Source of the DNA: Bog-159 sp049511415
GTDB lineage: Bacteria; Acidobacteriota; Terriglobia; Bryobacterales; Bryobacteraceae
Assembly: GCA_049511415.1 (NCBI GenBank)
Contig: JBEKYC010000021.1
Span: 1 to 64,000, forward strand
Length of the DNA: 64,000 nucleotides
Direction of reading: 5' to 3'
Shown here one piece after another: positions 1-9,110 of this stretch (the first letter of the stretch is position 1; each line of letters begins with the position of its first letter). The position numbers and the translations under genes were made by a program. Under the pieces are notes generated by a model. It did no database searches. It was given only the letters and a program-made list of their open reading frames with translations, and was not told the origin of the DNA.

Positions 1-1
1 G

Positions 2-631
2 CTGGGCCGGGATTTTGCATTCAAAGTGAACGCAGCGGAGGTATGTCCGGCCGGTGTGGCGGAAGTGGATGCGCTCACCGGCGGCCTTCCGCAGGGTTGT
101 CTGACCGAAATATGCGGACCCGCATCCTCCGGACGGACCAGTCTGATGTTTGCGGCCATGGCGTCGGCCGGCGGCCGCGGCAGCGTCTGCGCATTGGTGG
201 ATGCCGGCGATGCATTCGATCCGGTATCGGCGGTGGCGGCGGGTGTGCGGCTGGAGCGGCTGTTGTGGGTGCGCTGCGGTGGTAACGCCGAGCACGCGCT
301 CAAGGCTGCGGATCTGCTGGTGCAGGGCGGGGGATTCGGCCTGGTGGTAATGGATCTGGCCGATACGCCTTTAGCCATCGCGCGCCGTATTTCGCTGACT
401 TCCTGGTTCCGGTTGCGGCGTGCTGTAGAGCACACTCCTGCGGTATTACTCGTGGTCGATCGGCAGCCGCTCGCTAAGACCTGCGCTTCGCTGGTGTTGG
501 AGATGCGGCGGGAGCGGGTGGCCTGGTCCGGTGCGCCGGGTTGTTCGCGATTGCTGCGCGGCATCACAGTACGGACGGAGCGCCGCAAACCCGTGCCGGC
601 GCTGTCGGCGTCATTTGTATCGCGCTGGTGA
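2..631 (+). CDS. imuA: ImuA-like RecA-fold protein (5' truncated by window edge)
   Basis: RecA-like accessory protein of the ImuA-ImuB-DnaE2 mutasome, which carries out damage-induced translesion synthesis. The visible part starts with the family-typical stretch AEVDALTGGLPQGCLTEICG, followed by a P-loop-like GPASSGRTS in which Arg replaces the usual Walker A Lys, so ATP binding may be weak or lost. The reading frame stays open leftwards to base 2, so the true N-terminus lies outside the window; a GTG at 26 is an in-frame start only on paper. The gene ends 5 bases before the preferred imuB start and heads an imuA-imuB-dnaE2 operon. The identity rests mainly on this order and on the RecA-like core. 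No LexA box can be judged because the promoter is not in view. Confidence 0.8.
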   Translation: MGRDFAFKVNAAEVCPAGVAEVDALTGGLPQGCLTEICGPASSGRTSLMFAAMASAGGRGSVCALVDAGDAFDPVSAVAAGVRLERLLWVRCGGNAEHALKAADLLVQGGGFGLVVMDLADTPLAIARRISLTSWFRLRRAVEHTPAVLLVVDRQPLAKTCASLVLEMRRERVAWSGAPGCSRLLRGITVRTERRKPVPALSASFVSRW

Positions 632-636
632 CCGCT

Positions 637-1887
637 ATGTTCGCTGCCATGCATGCCGCGCCAGGCGAGGCCGGGAAGCTGATGCTGCTGGCGCAGGAGT
701 TCTCGCCGCGGGTCGAGCAGACCACCCCCGGCACAGTCGCGCTGGATGTCGAAGGGTTGGAGCGCCTATACGGTTTGCCGCAGCAGATCGCGGCGGCGCT
801 GGCGCGGCGTGCGGCTGATCGCGATCTACAGGCAAGTGTTGCGATCGCGTCAAATCCGGATGCGGCCGTGCACGCGGCGCGCGGCTTTTCCGGCGTAAAT
901 GTGATCCCGTACGGCGATGAAGCCAAATTTTTGGGCAGTCTGCCGCTGGCGCTGCTGAGTCCCACGCCGGAGATGCTCGAGACGCTGGAACGCTGGGGCA
1001 TACGCCGGTTTCGCGATCTGGCGGCGTTGCCGGAGTTGGGGTTGGCGGAGCGGCTGGGTCCGGAAGGTTTGCGTCTGTACAAGCTGGCGCGCGGTGAGGG
1101 CGGCCGGCCGCTGGCGCCGGTTACCGAACCCCTGCACTTCGGGGAAGAGGCGGACCTGGAATATGCCGTGGAACTGCTCGAGCCGCTGCTGTTCGTGTTA
1201 TCGCGTATGCTGCACGGCTTGTGCGCGCGCCTCACCTCGCACGGTCTGGCCACCAACGCATTGCTTCTGCGATTGAAGCTGGAAAGAGATGGCGAACACG
1301 CGCGCACGTTGCGCTTCCCGGTCCCCATGCTGGACATCCAGTCATTCTTGAAGCTTCTGCAGTTGGATCTGAGCGCTCATCCGCCGCCTGCGCCGGTGGT
1401 CCGGATCTGGTTGGAAGCCGAACCAGCCAAGCCGCGCGCCGCGCAAACCGGCCTCTTCATTCCCCTAGCCCCCGAACCGGAAAAATTGGAAATAACCCTG
1501 GCCCGCTTGCGCGCGTTGGTAGGCGATCCAAACGTAGGCTCGCCGGAGTTGCGGGACACCCACCGCCCCGGAGCATTCCAAATGTTGCCCAGGCAGCGCG
1601 TCTCCGCGTCTCCGTGTCTCCCCGTCTCCGCGTCTCTCCCCTTACGCGCCCTCCGTCCCCCGCGCTCCGCCCGCGTGCAGATGGCTGCCGGCCAGCCGGT
1701 GCACGTCCATGCGGACGGTGTGCGCGGGCATGTGACGGCTGCTGCGGGACCCTGGCGCACTTCCGGCGATTGGTGGACTGCGGATCCATGGGCGCGCGAC
1801 GAATGGGATGTCGCGCTGAGCGACGGCGCGCTCTACCGGATTTACACCGAGCAGGGCCGCTGGTTTGTGGAGGGTAGTTATGACTGA
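637..1887 (+). CDS. imuB: ImuB-like inactive Y-family DNA polymerase
   Basis: ImuB is the scaffold of the mutasome: a Y-family polymerase relative that bridges ImuA, DnaE2 and the sliding clamp. The ATG at 637 is chosen because it gives the usual short N-terminus (MFAAMHAAPG); the frame is open back to 541 but that would overlap imuA. The protein has 416 residues. The catalytic acidic residues of active Y-family enzymes are not seen: the S-x-D-E position reads ALDVEGLERLYG. A possible clamp-binding motif, QTGLF, precedes the C-terminal linker. The linker between GAFQM and the C-terminal domain carries a low-complexity insert (1598-1639, listed separately). The stop overlaps the dnaE2 start by 8 bases. 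Confidence 0.85.
   Translation: MFAAMHAAPGEAGKLMLLAQEFSPRVEQTTPGTVALDVEGLERLYGLPQQIAAALARRAADRDLQASVAIASNPDAAVHAARGFSGVNVIPYGDEAKFLGSLPLALLSPTPEMLETLERWGIRRFRDLAALPELGLAERLGPEGLRLYKLARGEGGRPLAPVTEPLHFGEEADLEYAVELLEPLLFVLSRMLHGLCARLTSHGLATNALLLRLKLERDGEHARTLRFPVPMLDIQSFLKLLQLDLSAHPPPAPVVRIWLEAEPAKPRAAQTGLFIPLAPEPEKLEITLARLRALVGDPNVGSPELRDTHRPGAFQMLPRQRVSASPCLPVSASLPLRALRPPRSARVQMAAGQPVHVHADGVRGHVTAAAGPWRTSGDWWTADPWARDEWDVALSDGALYRIYTEQGRWFVEGSYD
1598..1639. repeat. Low-complexity GTCTCCGCGTCTC repeat inside imuB
   Basis: Two copies of GTCTCCGCGTCTC (1600-1612 and 1624-1636) lie in a run of tctccgNgtctcc units. The run adds roughly 15-17 residues, including VSAS twice, to the linker of ImuB without breaking the frame. 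The same 13-mer occurs once in dnaE2 at 4229-4241. This looks like a small dispersed or slippage-prone element tolerated inside coding sequence. Confidence 0.6.
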
Positions 1888-4800
1888 ATCATATGTTGAA
1901 CTCCACGCCCGCTCCGCCTTTAGCTTTCTGCAAGGCGCTTCCACGCCCGAAGACCTGGTATCCGCCTGCCACGATCTGGGCATCCCCGCCATGGCGCTGC
2001 TCGACCGCGACGGCGTCTACGGCTCTCCGCGCTTCCACATGGCTGCGAAAAGGACCGGCATGCGCGCGCACATCGGCTCGGAAATCACCTGCACCAACGG
2101 CAAACGCTATCCGTTGCTGTGCGAGACGCGCGAAGGCTACCGCAATCTGTGCCGCCTGGTGACGCGCATGAAATTGCGCGCCAAAAAAGGCGAAGGCGCG
2201 GCCACCATGGATGAGATTGCGGAGTTTTCGCCAGGGCTGATCTCGATCACGCCGGATATCGACGAAACCCTGGCCGCCATCTTCGGCAAACATCATCTTT
2301 ATGCTGAATTGCAGCGCCACATGGATCGGCACGAGGAAGCCCGCAACCAGGCCATCGTCGAAAAAGCGAGCCGCATGGGTATTCCGTTGGTGGCCACCAA
2401 TGGCGTCTGCTATGCGCAGGCGCGGCAGCGGGAAGTGCTGGACGTGCTCACCTGCGTGCGCGAAAAGGTGACGCTCAAAACCGCTGGCCGGTTGCTGGCG
2501 CCCAACGCGGAGCGCTACGTGAAATCCGGAGCGGAGATGGCGCGCCTGTTCGCGGACCTGCCGGAAGCCATCGCGCACACCGGCGAGATTTCATCCCGTC
2601 TCGAATTCACGCTTTCGGACCTCGGCTACGAATTCCCCCGCTATCCGGTGCCTGAAGGCGAAACCATGGCGTCGTTCCTGCGCAAACGCGCGGATGAAGG
2701 CGCGCGTCGCCGTTACCAGCCCTATCACGACAAAGCCCGCCTGCAGATCGAGCGCGAGCTGGCGCTGATTGAAAAGCTGCAACTGGCCGGCTATTTCCTG
2801 ATCGTGTGGGACATAGTGAATTTCTGCCGCGACCGCGGCATCCTGGCGCAGGGCCGCGGATCGGCGGCCAATAGCGCGGTGTGTTATGCGCTGGGGATCA
2901 CGGCAGTCGACCCGGTGGGCATGGATCTGCTGTTCGAACGCTTCCTTTCCGAGGAGCGCGGCGAGTGGCCCGATATCGATCTGGACCTGCCCAGCGGCGA
3001 TCAGCGCGAGCGCGCCATACAGTATGTCTACGAGCGCTACGGCAAGCTGGGCGCCGCCATGACGGCCAACGTCATCACCTACCGTGGCCGATCGGCGGCG
3101 CGCGAGGTGGGCAAGGCACTGGGATTCGAACTGACATCGCTTGACCGGCTGTCCAGCCTGGTGCGGGCCTGGGAATGGAAGGACCCCAACGACACGCCCG
3201 AAAAGTATTTTCGCGATGCGGAATTCGATATTTCGAATCCGCGCGTGCGCAAGTTCCTGGAGCTATACCAGTCCGTGCAGGATCTGCCGCGGCATCTGGG
3301 CCAGCATTCCGGCGGTATGGTGATCTGCCAGGGTCAGCTCGATTCCGTGGTGCCGCTCGAGCCCGCCACTATGCCCGGCCGTATTGTTGTGCAGTGGGAC
3401 AAGGAAGATTGCGCCGACATGGGCATTATCAAGGTGGATCTCCTGGGCTTGGGTATGCTGGCCGCCATCGAAGAATGTCTGGTCCATATACGCGAATCGT
3501 ACGGAGAGGAAGTGGACCTGGCGCATCTGCCGGCGGACGATCCGGCCGTGTACGGCGCGTTGCAGAAAGCCGACACCATCGGCATGTTCCAAGTGGAGAG
3601 CCGCGCCCAGATGTCCTGTCTGCCGCGTCTGAAGCCGGCGCGCTTTTACGACATCGTGGTGCAGGTGGCCATTATCCGGCCAGGGCCGATCGTGGGCAAG
3701 ATGGTGCATCCGTATCTGCGGCGTCGGCAAGGGCGGGAGCGCGCCGATTGTTTGCACCCGTCGCTCGAACCCGTCCTCCAGCGGACCCTGGGCGTGCCGC
3801 TGTTTCAGGAGCAGTTGCTGCGCGTAGCCATGATCGCCGCGGGGTTCACCGGCGGACAGGCGGAGGAGTTGCGGCGCGCCATGGGGTTCAAACGCTCCGA
3901 GAAGCGCATGAAAGAAATCGAGACGAAGCTGCGCAAGGGCATGGACCAGAACGGCATTCGCGGCGCGGTGCAGAACCAGATCGTGCTATCGATCACCTCG
4001 TTCGCGCTGTACGGATTTCCGGAATCACATGCCGCGAGCTTCGCCATGATCGCCTACGCCAGCGCGTACTTGAAGTGCCATTACCTGGCCGCCTTCACCG
4101 CCGCGCTATTAAATAACCAGCCAATGGGCTTCTACCACCCGTCGATTCTGATTAAGGACGCCCAGCGCCACGGTCTCCGGGTCTTACCAGTAGATGTTAC
4201 TAAGTCGGCGTGGCTATGCACGATAGAGGTCTCCGCGTCTCATTGTCTGCGGCTGGGGTTCCGATACGTGCGCGGTCTCCGCCAGCAGACTGCCGAAGCC
4301 ATCGTGCGCACACGGGCCGCGCGGCCTTTCAGCAGCGTGGACGACCTGGCACTGCGCGTCCCCGAACTGCGCAAGGATGAGATGAAGATGCTGGCCGAAG
4401 TCGGCGCGTTGAATCCGCTGGAACAGATTCACCGGCGAGACGCGTTATGGATCGCCGAGCGGGCCGCCCGTCCGGTAGGCCCCCTGCTGGACCGGCTGGA
4501 GGCCCTGGAAGGCGTCTCGCCGCTCGTGCGTATGACCAACGAAGAACGCCTGGCGTCGGATTTCCGCGGCACGGGCGTGACCATCGGACGCCATCCCATG
4601 GCTTACCGGCGCAGCGAGATGCAGGCTCTGGGCGTAACTCCGGCCATGCACCTGGCGCGCGTCCCGCATGGCCGTCTGGTGCGGATCGCAGGCTCGGTGA
4701 TCGTGCGACAGCGTCCCGGCACGGCCAAGGGTTTCGTGTTTCTGAGCATGGAAGATGAGACTGGAGTGATGAATGCCATCATCACGCCCGCCACTTATGA

Positions 4801-4945
4801 ACGTTATAAGTTAGTAGTGGTTGGCGAATCGTTTCTATTGATCGATGGCGTGCTGCAGAATCAGGATGGAGTCATTTCAGTGAAAGTGGGGCGGGTGGAA
4901 GCACTGCGTGCGGGCGCGGCGGCCGAATCGCACAATTTTCACTGA
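1880..4945 (+). CDS. dnaE2: Error-prone DNA polymerase III alpha subunit DnaE2
   Basis: C-family polymerase that performs error-prone synthesis across lesions together with ImuA and ImuB. The start at 1880 gives MTESYVELHARSAFSFLQG, the standard DnaE2 N-terminus with the PHP domain (first 250 or so residues). The polymerase palm motif PDIDLDLPSGD holds Asp365, Asp367 and Asp369. The finger, clamp-binding and OB-fold regions follow to a total of 1021 residues, within the usual DnaE2 range. The segment CTIEVSASHCLRLG (around 4220-4260) contains a short GTCTCCGCGTCTC insert where relatives usually have a shorter link. The gene overlaps imuB, so the two are probably translationally coupled. Confident call. 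Confidence 0.95.
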   Translation: MTESYVELHARSAFSFLQGASTPEDLVSACHDLGIPAMALLDRDGVYGSPRFHMAAKRTGMRAHIGSEITCTNGKRYPLLCETREGYRNLCRLVTRMKLRAKKGEGAATMDEIAEFSPGLISITPDIDETLAAIFGKHHLYAELQRHMDRHEEARNQAIVEKASRMGIPLVATNGVCYAQARQREVLDVLTCVREKVTLKTAGRLLAPNAERYVKSGAEMARLFADLPEAIAHTGEISSRLEFTLSDLGYEFPRYPVPEGETMASFLRKRADEGARRRYQPYHDKARLQIERELALIEKLQLAGYFLIVWDIVNFCRDRGILAQGRGSAANSAVCYALGITAVDPVGMDLLFERFLSEERGEWPDIDLDLPSGDQRERAIQYVYERYGKLGAAMTANVITYRGRSAAREVGKALGFELTSLDRLSSLVRAWEWKDPNDTPEKYFRDAEFDISNPRVRKFLELYQSVQDLPRHLGQHSGGMVICQGQLDSVVPLEPATMPGRIVVQWDKEDCADMGIIKVDLLGLGMLAAIEECLVHIRESYGEEVDLAHLPADDPAVYGALQKADTIGMFQVESRAQMSCLPRLKPARFYDIVVQVAIIRPGPIVGKMVHPYLRRRQGRERADCLHPSLEPVLQRTLGVPLFQEQLLRVAMIAAGFTGGQAEELRRAMGFKRSEKRMKEIETKLRKGMDQNGIRGAVQNQIVLSITSFALYGFPESHAASFAMIAYASAYLKCHYLAAFTAALLNNQPMGFYHPSILIKDAQRHGLRVLPVDVTKSAWLCTIEVSASHCLRLGFRYVRGLRQQTAEAIVRTRAARPFSSVDDLALRVPELRKDEMKMLAEVGALNPLEQIHRRDALWIAERAARPVGPLLDRLEALEGVSPLVRMTNEERLASDFRGTGVTIGRHPMAYRRSEMQALGVTPAMHLARVPHGRLVRIAGSVIVRQRPGTAKGFVFLSMEDETGVMNAIITPATYERYKLVVVGESFLLIDGVLQNQDGVISVKVGRVEALRAGAAAESHNFH

Positions 4946-4978
4946 AACTGCTGTGCCGAAACAACTGTTTTCTTCCAT

Positions 4979-5328
4979 ATGGCTATACTAATAAGATCGG
5001 CTCAGATAGCCCCGGATAGGCTTAAATTGCCCAAGAAAACAACACGCCCAAAGTTGCCGCCCATCCATCCCGGCGACATCTTACAAGATGTCTTGAACGA
5101 GGCAGGCCTGCACGGGGACTCTCTCGCCTTGGCCCTGCGCGTCCCCGCCAATCGGATCGGAGGCATCCTCAAGGCCAGCGCGGCATCACTGGCGACACCG
5201 CCTTACGGCTGGCACGCTACTTCGGCACGTCTGCCCAAATGTGGATGAACCTGCTAACAAAATATGATCTGTCGGTTGCCGAAGACGCGCTCGGCAGACA
5301 GAGAGTCCTCCCCCGGCCGGCGGCGTAA
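4979..5328 (+). pseudogene. HigA-type antitoxin, frameshifted relic
   Basis: The first reading frame encodes PPIHPGDILQDVLNEAG and VPANRIGGILK, typical of the HigA/XRE helix-turn-helix antitoxins. After about base 5175 the family sequence continues in the next frame as QRGITGDTALRLARYFGTS, then MWMNLLTKYDLSVAED, ending at TAA 5326-5328. Adding one G near 5175-5180 (AAGGCC to AAGGGCC) would restore a continuous protein. No HigB toxin gene adjoins it. It may be a decayed orphan antitoxin or a single-base sequence error. The in-frame product would stop at 5248 with a nonsense tail. Confidence 0.75.
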
Positions 5329-5469
5329 ACCATGCGGCGCGCCGCCCGGCCCTGCTGCAAGCCGAACGAATCAAACATGACTGAGCGACTCCGTTTGGTT
5401 CCCGCTTCGCTTAGTGATCTTTATTACATCCTTATGAGTGATTCGATCCCTGTTATACTGCCTTCTGTC

Positions 5470-6042
5470 ATGCCGGCTTCCGAACCCGCTGGTGCTTCGC
5501 GCGCCGACCTGGAATGGGCCTGGAGCGCTCTCATCCGCCGCATCGCCGCCGCCGACGAAAGCGCTTTGGCCGCGCTGTATGATGCCACCAACCACCTGGT
5601 CTACGGCATGGCCCTCCGAATTCTCGGCAACACTGCCGACGCCGAGGCAGTCACCCTCGATATCTACACCCAAGTCTGGCGCGGCGCTGCCGGCTTCCGC
5701 GATCCGGATGGATCGGCGATCGCCTGGCTGACCACCATAACGCGCAATCGCGCCATCGACCGTCTGCGCTCCGGCGCGGGCGTACGCCCCGTGACGCCTT
5801 TGCCGGAAACTGACGCGCCCGTTGCGGGCGCCGCCAAGGCGTTGTCAGGTGCGGCACGCGAAGTCCGGGCCGCTCTGGCATCGCTGCCCGCCGAAGAGCG
5901 GGAGCCGATCGAGTTGGCTTACTGGTATGGTTATAGTCACGCTGAGCTGGCGGCCCGATTGGGCCAGCCGTCCGGCGCCGTCAAAACCCGCATTCGAACG
6001 GGTATGATGAGATTACGCTCACAGCTTGAGGCCTTGTCATGA
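5470..6042 (+). CDS. ECF-family RNA polymerase sigma factor
   Basis: About 190 residues with sigma region 2 (ALYDATNHLVYGMALRILG, then WLTTITRNRAIDRLR) and region 4 (LAYWYGYSHAELAARLG), the layout of ECF sigma factors of the SigK/ChrR-partnered type. It should direct RNA polymerase to stress promoters when released by its anti-sigma factor. The frame is open back to 5332, with ATGs at 5377, 5434 and 5470. The last is preferred because it sits just before the conserved domain, and a TATACT hexamer at 5454-5459 would otherwise be inside the gene; this choice is uncertain. The stop overlaps the start of the anti-sigma gene (ATGA), so the two are translationally coupled. Confidence 0.88.
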   Translation: MPASEPAGASRADLEWAWSALIRRIAAADESALAALYDATNHLVYGMALRILGNTADAEAVTLDIYTQVWRGAAGFRDPDGSAIAWLTTITRNRAIDRLRSGAGVRPVTPLPETDAPVAGAAKALSGAAREVRAALASLPAEEREPIELAYWYGYSHAELAARLGQPSGAVKTRIRTGMMRLRSQLEALS

Positions 6043-6635
6043 CCGCGCATCGCGCCGCCAACGACGAAATCCGCAAACGCGCCAGTCTCTTCGCTGTCGG
6101 CGCGCTCACCCCCGCGGAAGAGGCTGGATTTCGGGAACACCTGAAGATCTGCGGTGTGTGTGCCCAGGAGGCCCGCACCCTCCAAACGACCGCGAGTTGG
6201 CTGCCCTTCGCCGAGGCGGGCGTAGCGCCGCCATCCGGACTGCGCGATGAGATCCTCGCCCGTATTCATGCGCGCGCCTTGCCGCCTGGCATACAGGTCG
6301 TGCGTGCGGCAGAAGGCGACTGGAAGACCCTGCTGCCGGGCGTGACAGCCAAGCCTCTCTATCAAGATTCTCATACCGGCCATGTGACCCTGCTCGTCCG
6401 TATGGATCCCGGCGCCACCTACCCGCCCCACTCGCATGCCGATATCGAACACTGCTACGTCCTGGAGGGCGACCTGCATTTTGGAGACCTTGTCCTGCAT
6501 CCGGGCGATTATCAATGCGCCCTGGCCGGCACCAACCATCGCGATAGCCACACTGTACGCGGCTGCATGGTTTTGATCGTCGCTTCGCAAGAGCGCAAAG
6601 GGGCCGTGCCCCGTTTTGCGCGACCTCCCGAATAG
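6039..6635 (+). CDS. ChrR-like anti-sigma factor (zinc finger plus cupin)
   Basis: 198 residues. The N-terminal zinc anti-sigma motif is His34-x3-Cys38-x2-Cys41 (HLKICGVC). The C-terminal cupin carries PPHSHADIEHCYVLEGD with likely metal ligands His131, His133 and Glu137. This is the ChrR architecture: the first domain binds the sigma factor, and the cupin controls release, in known cases after singlet oxygen or peroxide stress. Overlap with the sigma gene supports the pairing. What signal this one senses cannot be read from the sequence. The next gene, an ATP-grasp ligase, starts only 14 bases downstream. Confidence 0.88.
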   Translation: MTAHRAANDEIRKRASLFAVGALTPAEEAGFREHLKICGVCAQEARTLQTTASWLPFAEAGVAPPSGLRDEILARIHARALPPGIQVVRAAEGDWKTLLPGVTAKPLYQDSHTGHVTLLVRMDPGATYPPHSHADIEHCYVLEGDLHFGDLVLHPGDYQCALAGTNHRDSHTVRGCMVLIVASQERKGAVPRFARPPE

Positions 6636-6649
6636 AACACCATGCTGCC

Positions 6650-7855
6650 ATGGACCCGTTGACTTTCCTCTGCCTGGCCAGCTACGAAAAAGGCCACGAC
6701 TTCATGCGCGAAGCCAAAGCCCAGGGCGCTCGCGTCTTCCTGATTACTTCGCTCAGCCTGCAAGACTCCGCCCAGTGGCCTCGCGAAAGTATCGATGACA
6801 TCTTCTACATGCCCGACCAGGACAAAACCTGGAATCGCAACGATACCCTGCTGGCCATCAGCCACCTGGCGCGGTCCCAGGTGATCGACCGCGTGGTGCC
6901 GCTCGACGATTTTGATCTGGAAATGGCCGCGTCACTCCGCGAACATCTCCGCATCCCCGGCATGGGCGAAACCACCACGCGATATTTCCGCGACAAGCTG
7001 GCTATGCGCATGCGCGCCATGGAGGCCGGTTTGCGCGTGCCCGAATTCGTGCACCTGCTCAACGACGACAAGGTGCGCGAGTTCACCGAAAAAGTGCCCC
7101 CGCCCTGGGTCCTGAAGCCGCGCATGATGGCCGGCGCCATCGGCATCCAGATCGTCAATTCGCTCGACGAACTGCGCGCCGCCGACCACGCTCTGGGCGA
7201 TCAGCGGTCCTTCTTCCTCGTGGAACGCTACGTCCCGGGCGATGTCTGCCACGTGGATTCCATCGTCTACGAAAACCAGATCCTTTTCGCCGTAGCCAGC
7301 CAGTACGGTTATCCCCCGCTCGATGTCTCCCATCGCGGCGGCATTTTCACCACCCGATTGCTGGAGCGCGGTTCGCCCGATGCCGAGGCGCTCCTGGCGC
7401 AAAACCGTCTGGTGCTTCCTGCCATGGGCCTCTTGCGCGGCGTATCGCATACCGAGTTCATCAAGGGCCAGGATGGCGTGCTCTATTTTCTGGAGACTTC
7501 CGCGCGTGTGGGTGGCGCGCACATCGCGGAACTGGTGGAAGCCGCCTCCGGACTGAATCTCTGGCGCGAATGGGCTAAAGTCGAAATCGCCGGTGGCAAG
7601 ACGCCCTACGCCCCGCAGCTGCCCACCCAGGATTATGCTGCGCTCCTGGTGTCGCTCGCCCGCCAGGAGCATCCGGACACTTCCGCCTATGCCGACCCGG
7701 AGATCGTATGGCGCATGCAGAGGCCGCACCATGTGGGCATGATCGTGAAGTCCCAGCGCCGCGAGCGCGTCGCCGAGTTGCTCGATCAATACGTCGCCCG
7801 CGTCCGCGAGGACTTTGCCGGCGTGGCGCCGCCGCGTTCCAAGCCAACCAATTAA
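6650..7855 (+). CDS. ATP-grasp domain ligase of unknown substrate
   Basis: 401 residues with the ATP-grasp layout: a pre-ATP-grasp domain (about 1-110), an ATP-binding part with PPPWVLKPRMMAGAIGIQIV and FFLVERYVPGDVCHVDS, and a metal-binding end with LYFLETSARVGGAHIAELV. Enzymes of this fold join a carboxylate, activated as acyl-phosphate, to an amine or similar nucleophile. It resembles single-domain ligases of peptide and amino-acid modification pathways, but the substrate cannot be assigned. It lies 14 bases after the anti-sigma gene and 4 bases before the MFS gene, so it appears to be in the ECF-regulated operon. It could be biosynthetic, with the transporter exporting the product. Confidence 0.8.
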   Translation: MDPLTFLCLASYEKGHDFMREAKAQGARVFLITSLSLQDSAQWPRESIDDIFYMPDQDKTWNRNDTLLAISHLARSQVIDRVVPLDDFDLEMAASLREHLRIPGMGETTTRYFRDKLAMRMRAMEAGLRVPEFVHLLNDDKVREFTEKVPPPWVLKPRMMAGAIGIQIVNSLDELRAADHALGDQRSFFLVERYVPGDVCHVDSIVYENQILFAVASQYGYPPLDVSHRGGIFTTRLLERGSPDAEALLAQNRLVLPAMGLLRGVSHTEFIKGQDGVLYFLETSARVGGAHIAELVEAASGLNLWREWAKVEIAGGKTPYAPQLPTQDYAALLVSLARQEHPDTSAYADPEIVWRMQRPHHVGMIVKSQRRERVAELLDQYVARVREDFAGVAPPRSKPTN

Positions 7856-7859
7856 TCCT

Positions 7860-9110
7860 ATGTCCTCCCGTGTCGTGGCCGTCCGCAGTAAGTTGTCGGG
7901 CGCCCAATGGAGCGTGCTGGCGCTTTTGTTTGTTTCTATCTTTATTAATTACATCGACCGCAGCAATCTCTCCATCGCCGTGGCTCTGCCCGCGCCCAAA
8001 GGCCTGAGCCTCGACCCCGCCCGCCAGGGCTACCTGCTGTCGGCCTTCTTCTGGACTTACGCTCTGTTCCAACTGTTCGGCATCGTAGGCGCCGTTCTCG
8101 GCCGCTTCGAAGTCGGTAAAGTCTACGCCGCCGCCTTCCTGGTTTGGTCGGTGGCTACGGCCCTCACCGGCGCGGCCAGTGGCTTCGTTTTGTTGTTCTC
8201 CCTGCGGCTGATTCTTGGAATGGGCGAATCCGCCGCCTACCCGTCGTATTCCAAAATCTTCGCCACCCATTTCCCCGAGCACCACCGCGGCCTCGCCAAC
8301 GCTGTCATCGATGCCGGCTCGAAGTTTGGCCCGGCCCTCGGCATGTTAGTCGGCGGCCTGTTGATGGCTCGCTTCGGCTGGCGGCCGTTCTTCGTCGTCC
8401 TCGGCGCGGCCAGCCTGATCTGGCTCATCCCCTGGATGAAATGGATGCCCCGCGGCCACGGCCTCACGGGTGAGAAACTCGCCAAACCGCCCGGCGCGCT
8501 CCGCATCCTCGCGCAGCGCTCCGCCTGGGGATCCTTCGGCGGCCTCTTCTGCGGCAACTACTTCTGGTATTTTCTGCTCACCTGGCTGCCTTCCTACATG
8601 GTCCGCGAGCGCCATTTCTCAAGCAGCCGCATGACCACCATGAGCGCCCTCGCTTATCTGGCCATCGGCGTCTCCGCCGCCCTCTGCGGATGGTTGTCCG
8701 ACCTCTGGATCGCCCACGGTGCCACCCCCACCCGCGTCCGCAAGACCTTCACCGTGGGTGGCCTCACGCTCTCCAGCATCATTCTGGCCGTGGTGATGGT
8801 CGGCGACCGCGACCTCTCCATGGCCCTGCTGTTCCTCACCTGCATCTTCTTCGGGATGTGGAGTTCCAATCACTGGGCCTTGATCCAGACCCTCGCCGGA
8901 CCGCCCGCCGCCGGCCAATGGACCGGTATCCAAAACGGCATCGGCAACCTTGCTGGAGTCGTGGCCCCCGCCGTCACCGGCCTGGTTCTCGCCCGTACCG
9001 GCGAGTTCTTCTGGGCCTTCGTCGTGGCCACCGGAGTCGTAATCGCCGGGGCAATCTGCTATATGTTTGTAATCGGGCGCATCGAGCAGGTGGATTGGGC
9101 CAAGCCGTAA
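7860..9110 (+). CDS. MFS transporter, ACS (anion:cation symporter)-like
   Basis: 416 residues with about 12 membrane segments and the N-terminal NYIDRSNLSIA signature typical of the anion:cation symporter branch of the major facilitator superfamily (hexuronate, tartrate and other organic acids). The start ATG at 7860 follows the ATP-grasp stop by 4 bases; the frame is open earlier but would overlap that gene. It is probably the last gene of the sigma/anti-sigma/ATP-grasp operon. Direction of transport and substrate are unknown; family habit favours uptake of an organic anion. Confidence 0.82.
   Translation: MSSRVVAVRSKLSGAQWSVLALLFVSIFINYIDRSNLSIAVALPAPKGLSLDPARQGYLLSAFFWTYALFQLFGIVGAVLGRFEVGKVYAAAFLVWSVATALTGAASGFVLLFSLRLILGMGESAAYPSYSKIFATHFPEHHRGLANAVIDAGSKFGPALGMLVGGLLMARFGWRPFFVVLGAASLIWLIPWMKWMPRGHGLTGEKLAKPPGALRILAQRSAWGSFGGLFCGNYFWYFLLTWLPSYMVRERHFSSSRMTTMSALAYLAIGVSAALCGWLSDLWIAHGATPTRVRKTFTVGGLTLSSIILAVVMVGDRDLSMALLFLTCIFFGMWSSNHWALIQTLAGPPAAGQWTGIQNGIGNLAGVVAPAVTGLVLARTGEFFWAFVVATGVVIAGAICYMFVIGRIEQVDWAKP

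Noticed and set aside
5454..5459. TATACT as the promoter of the ECF sigma gene
   Set aside because: No matching -35 at a proper distance, and it lies within a possible longer coding frame; kept only as an argument about the start.
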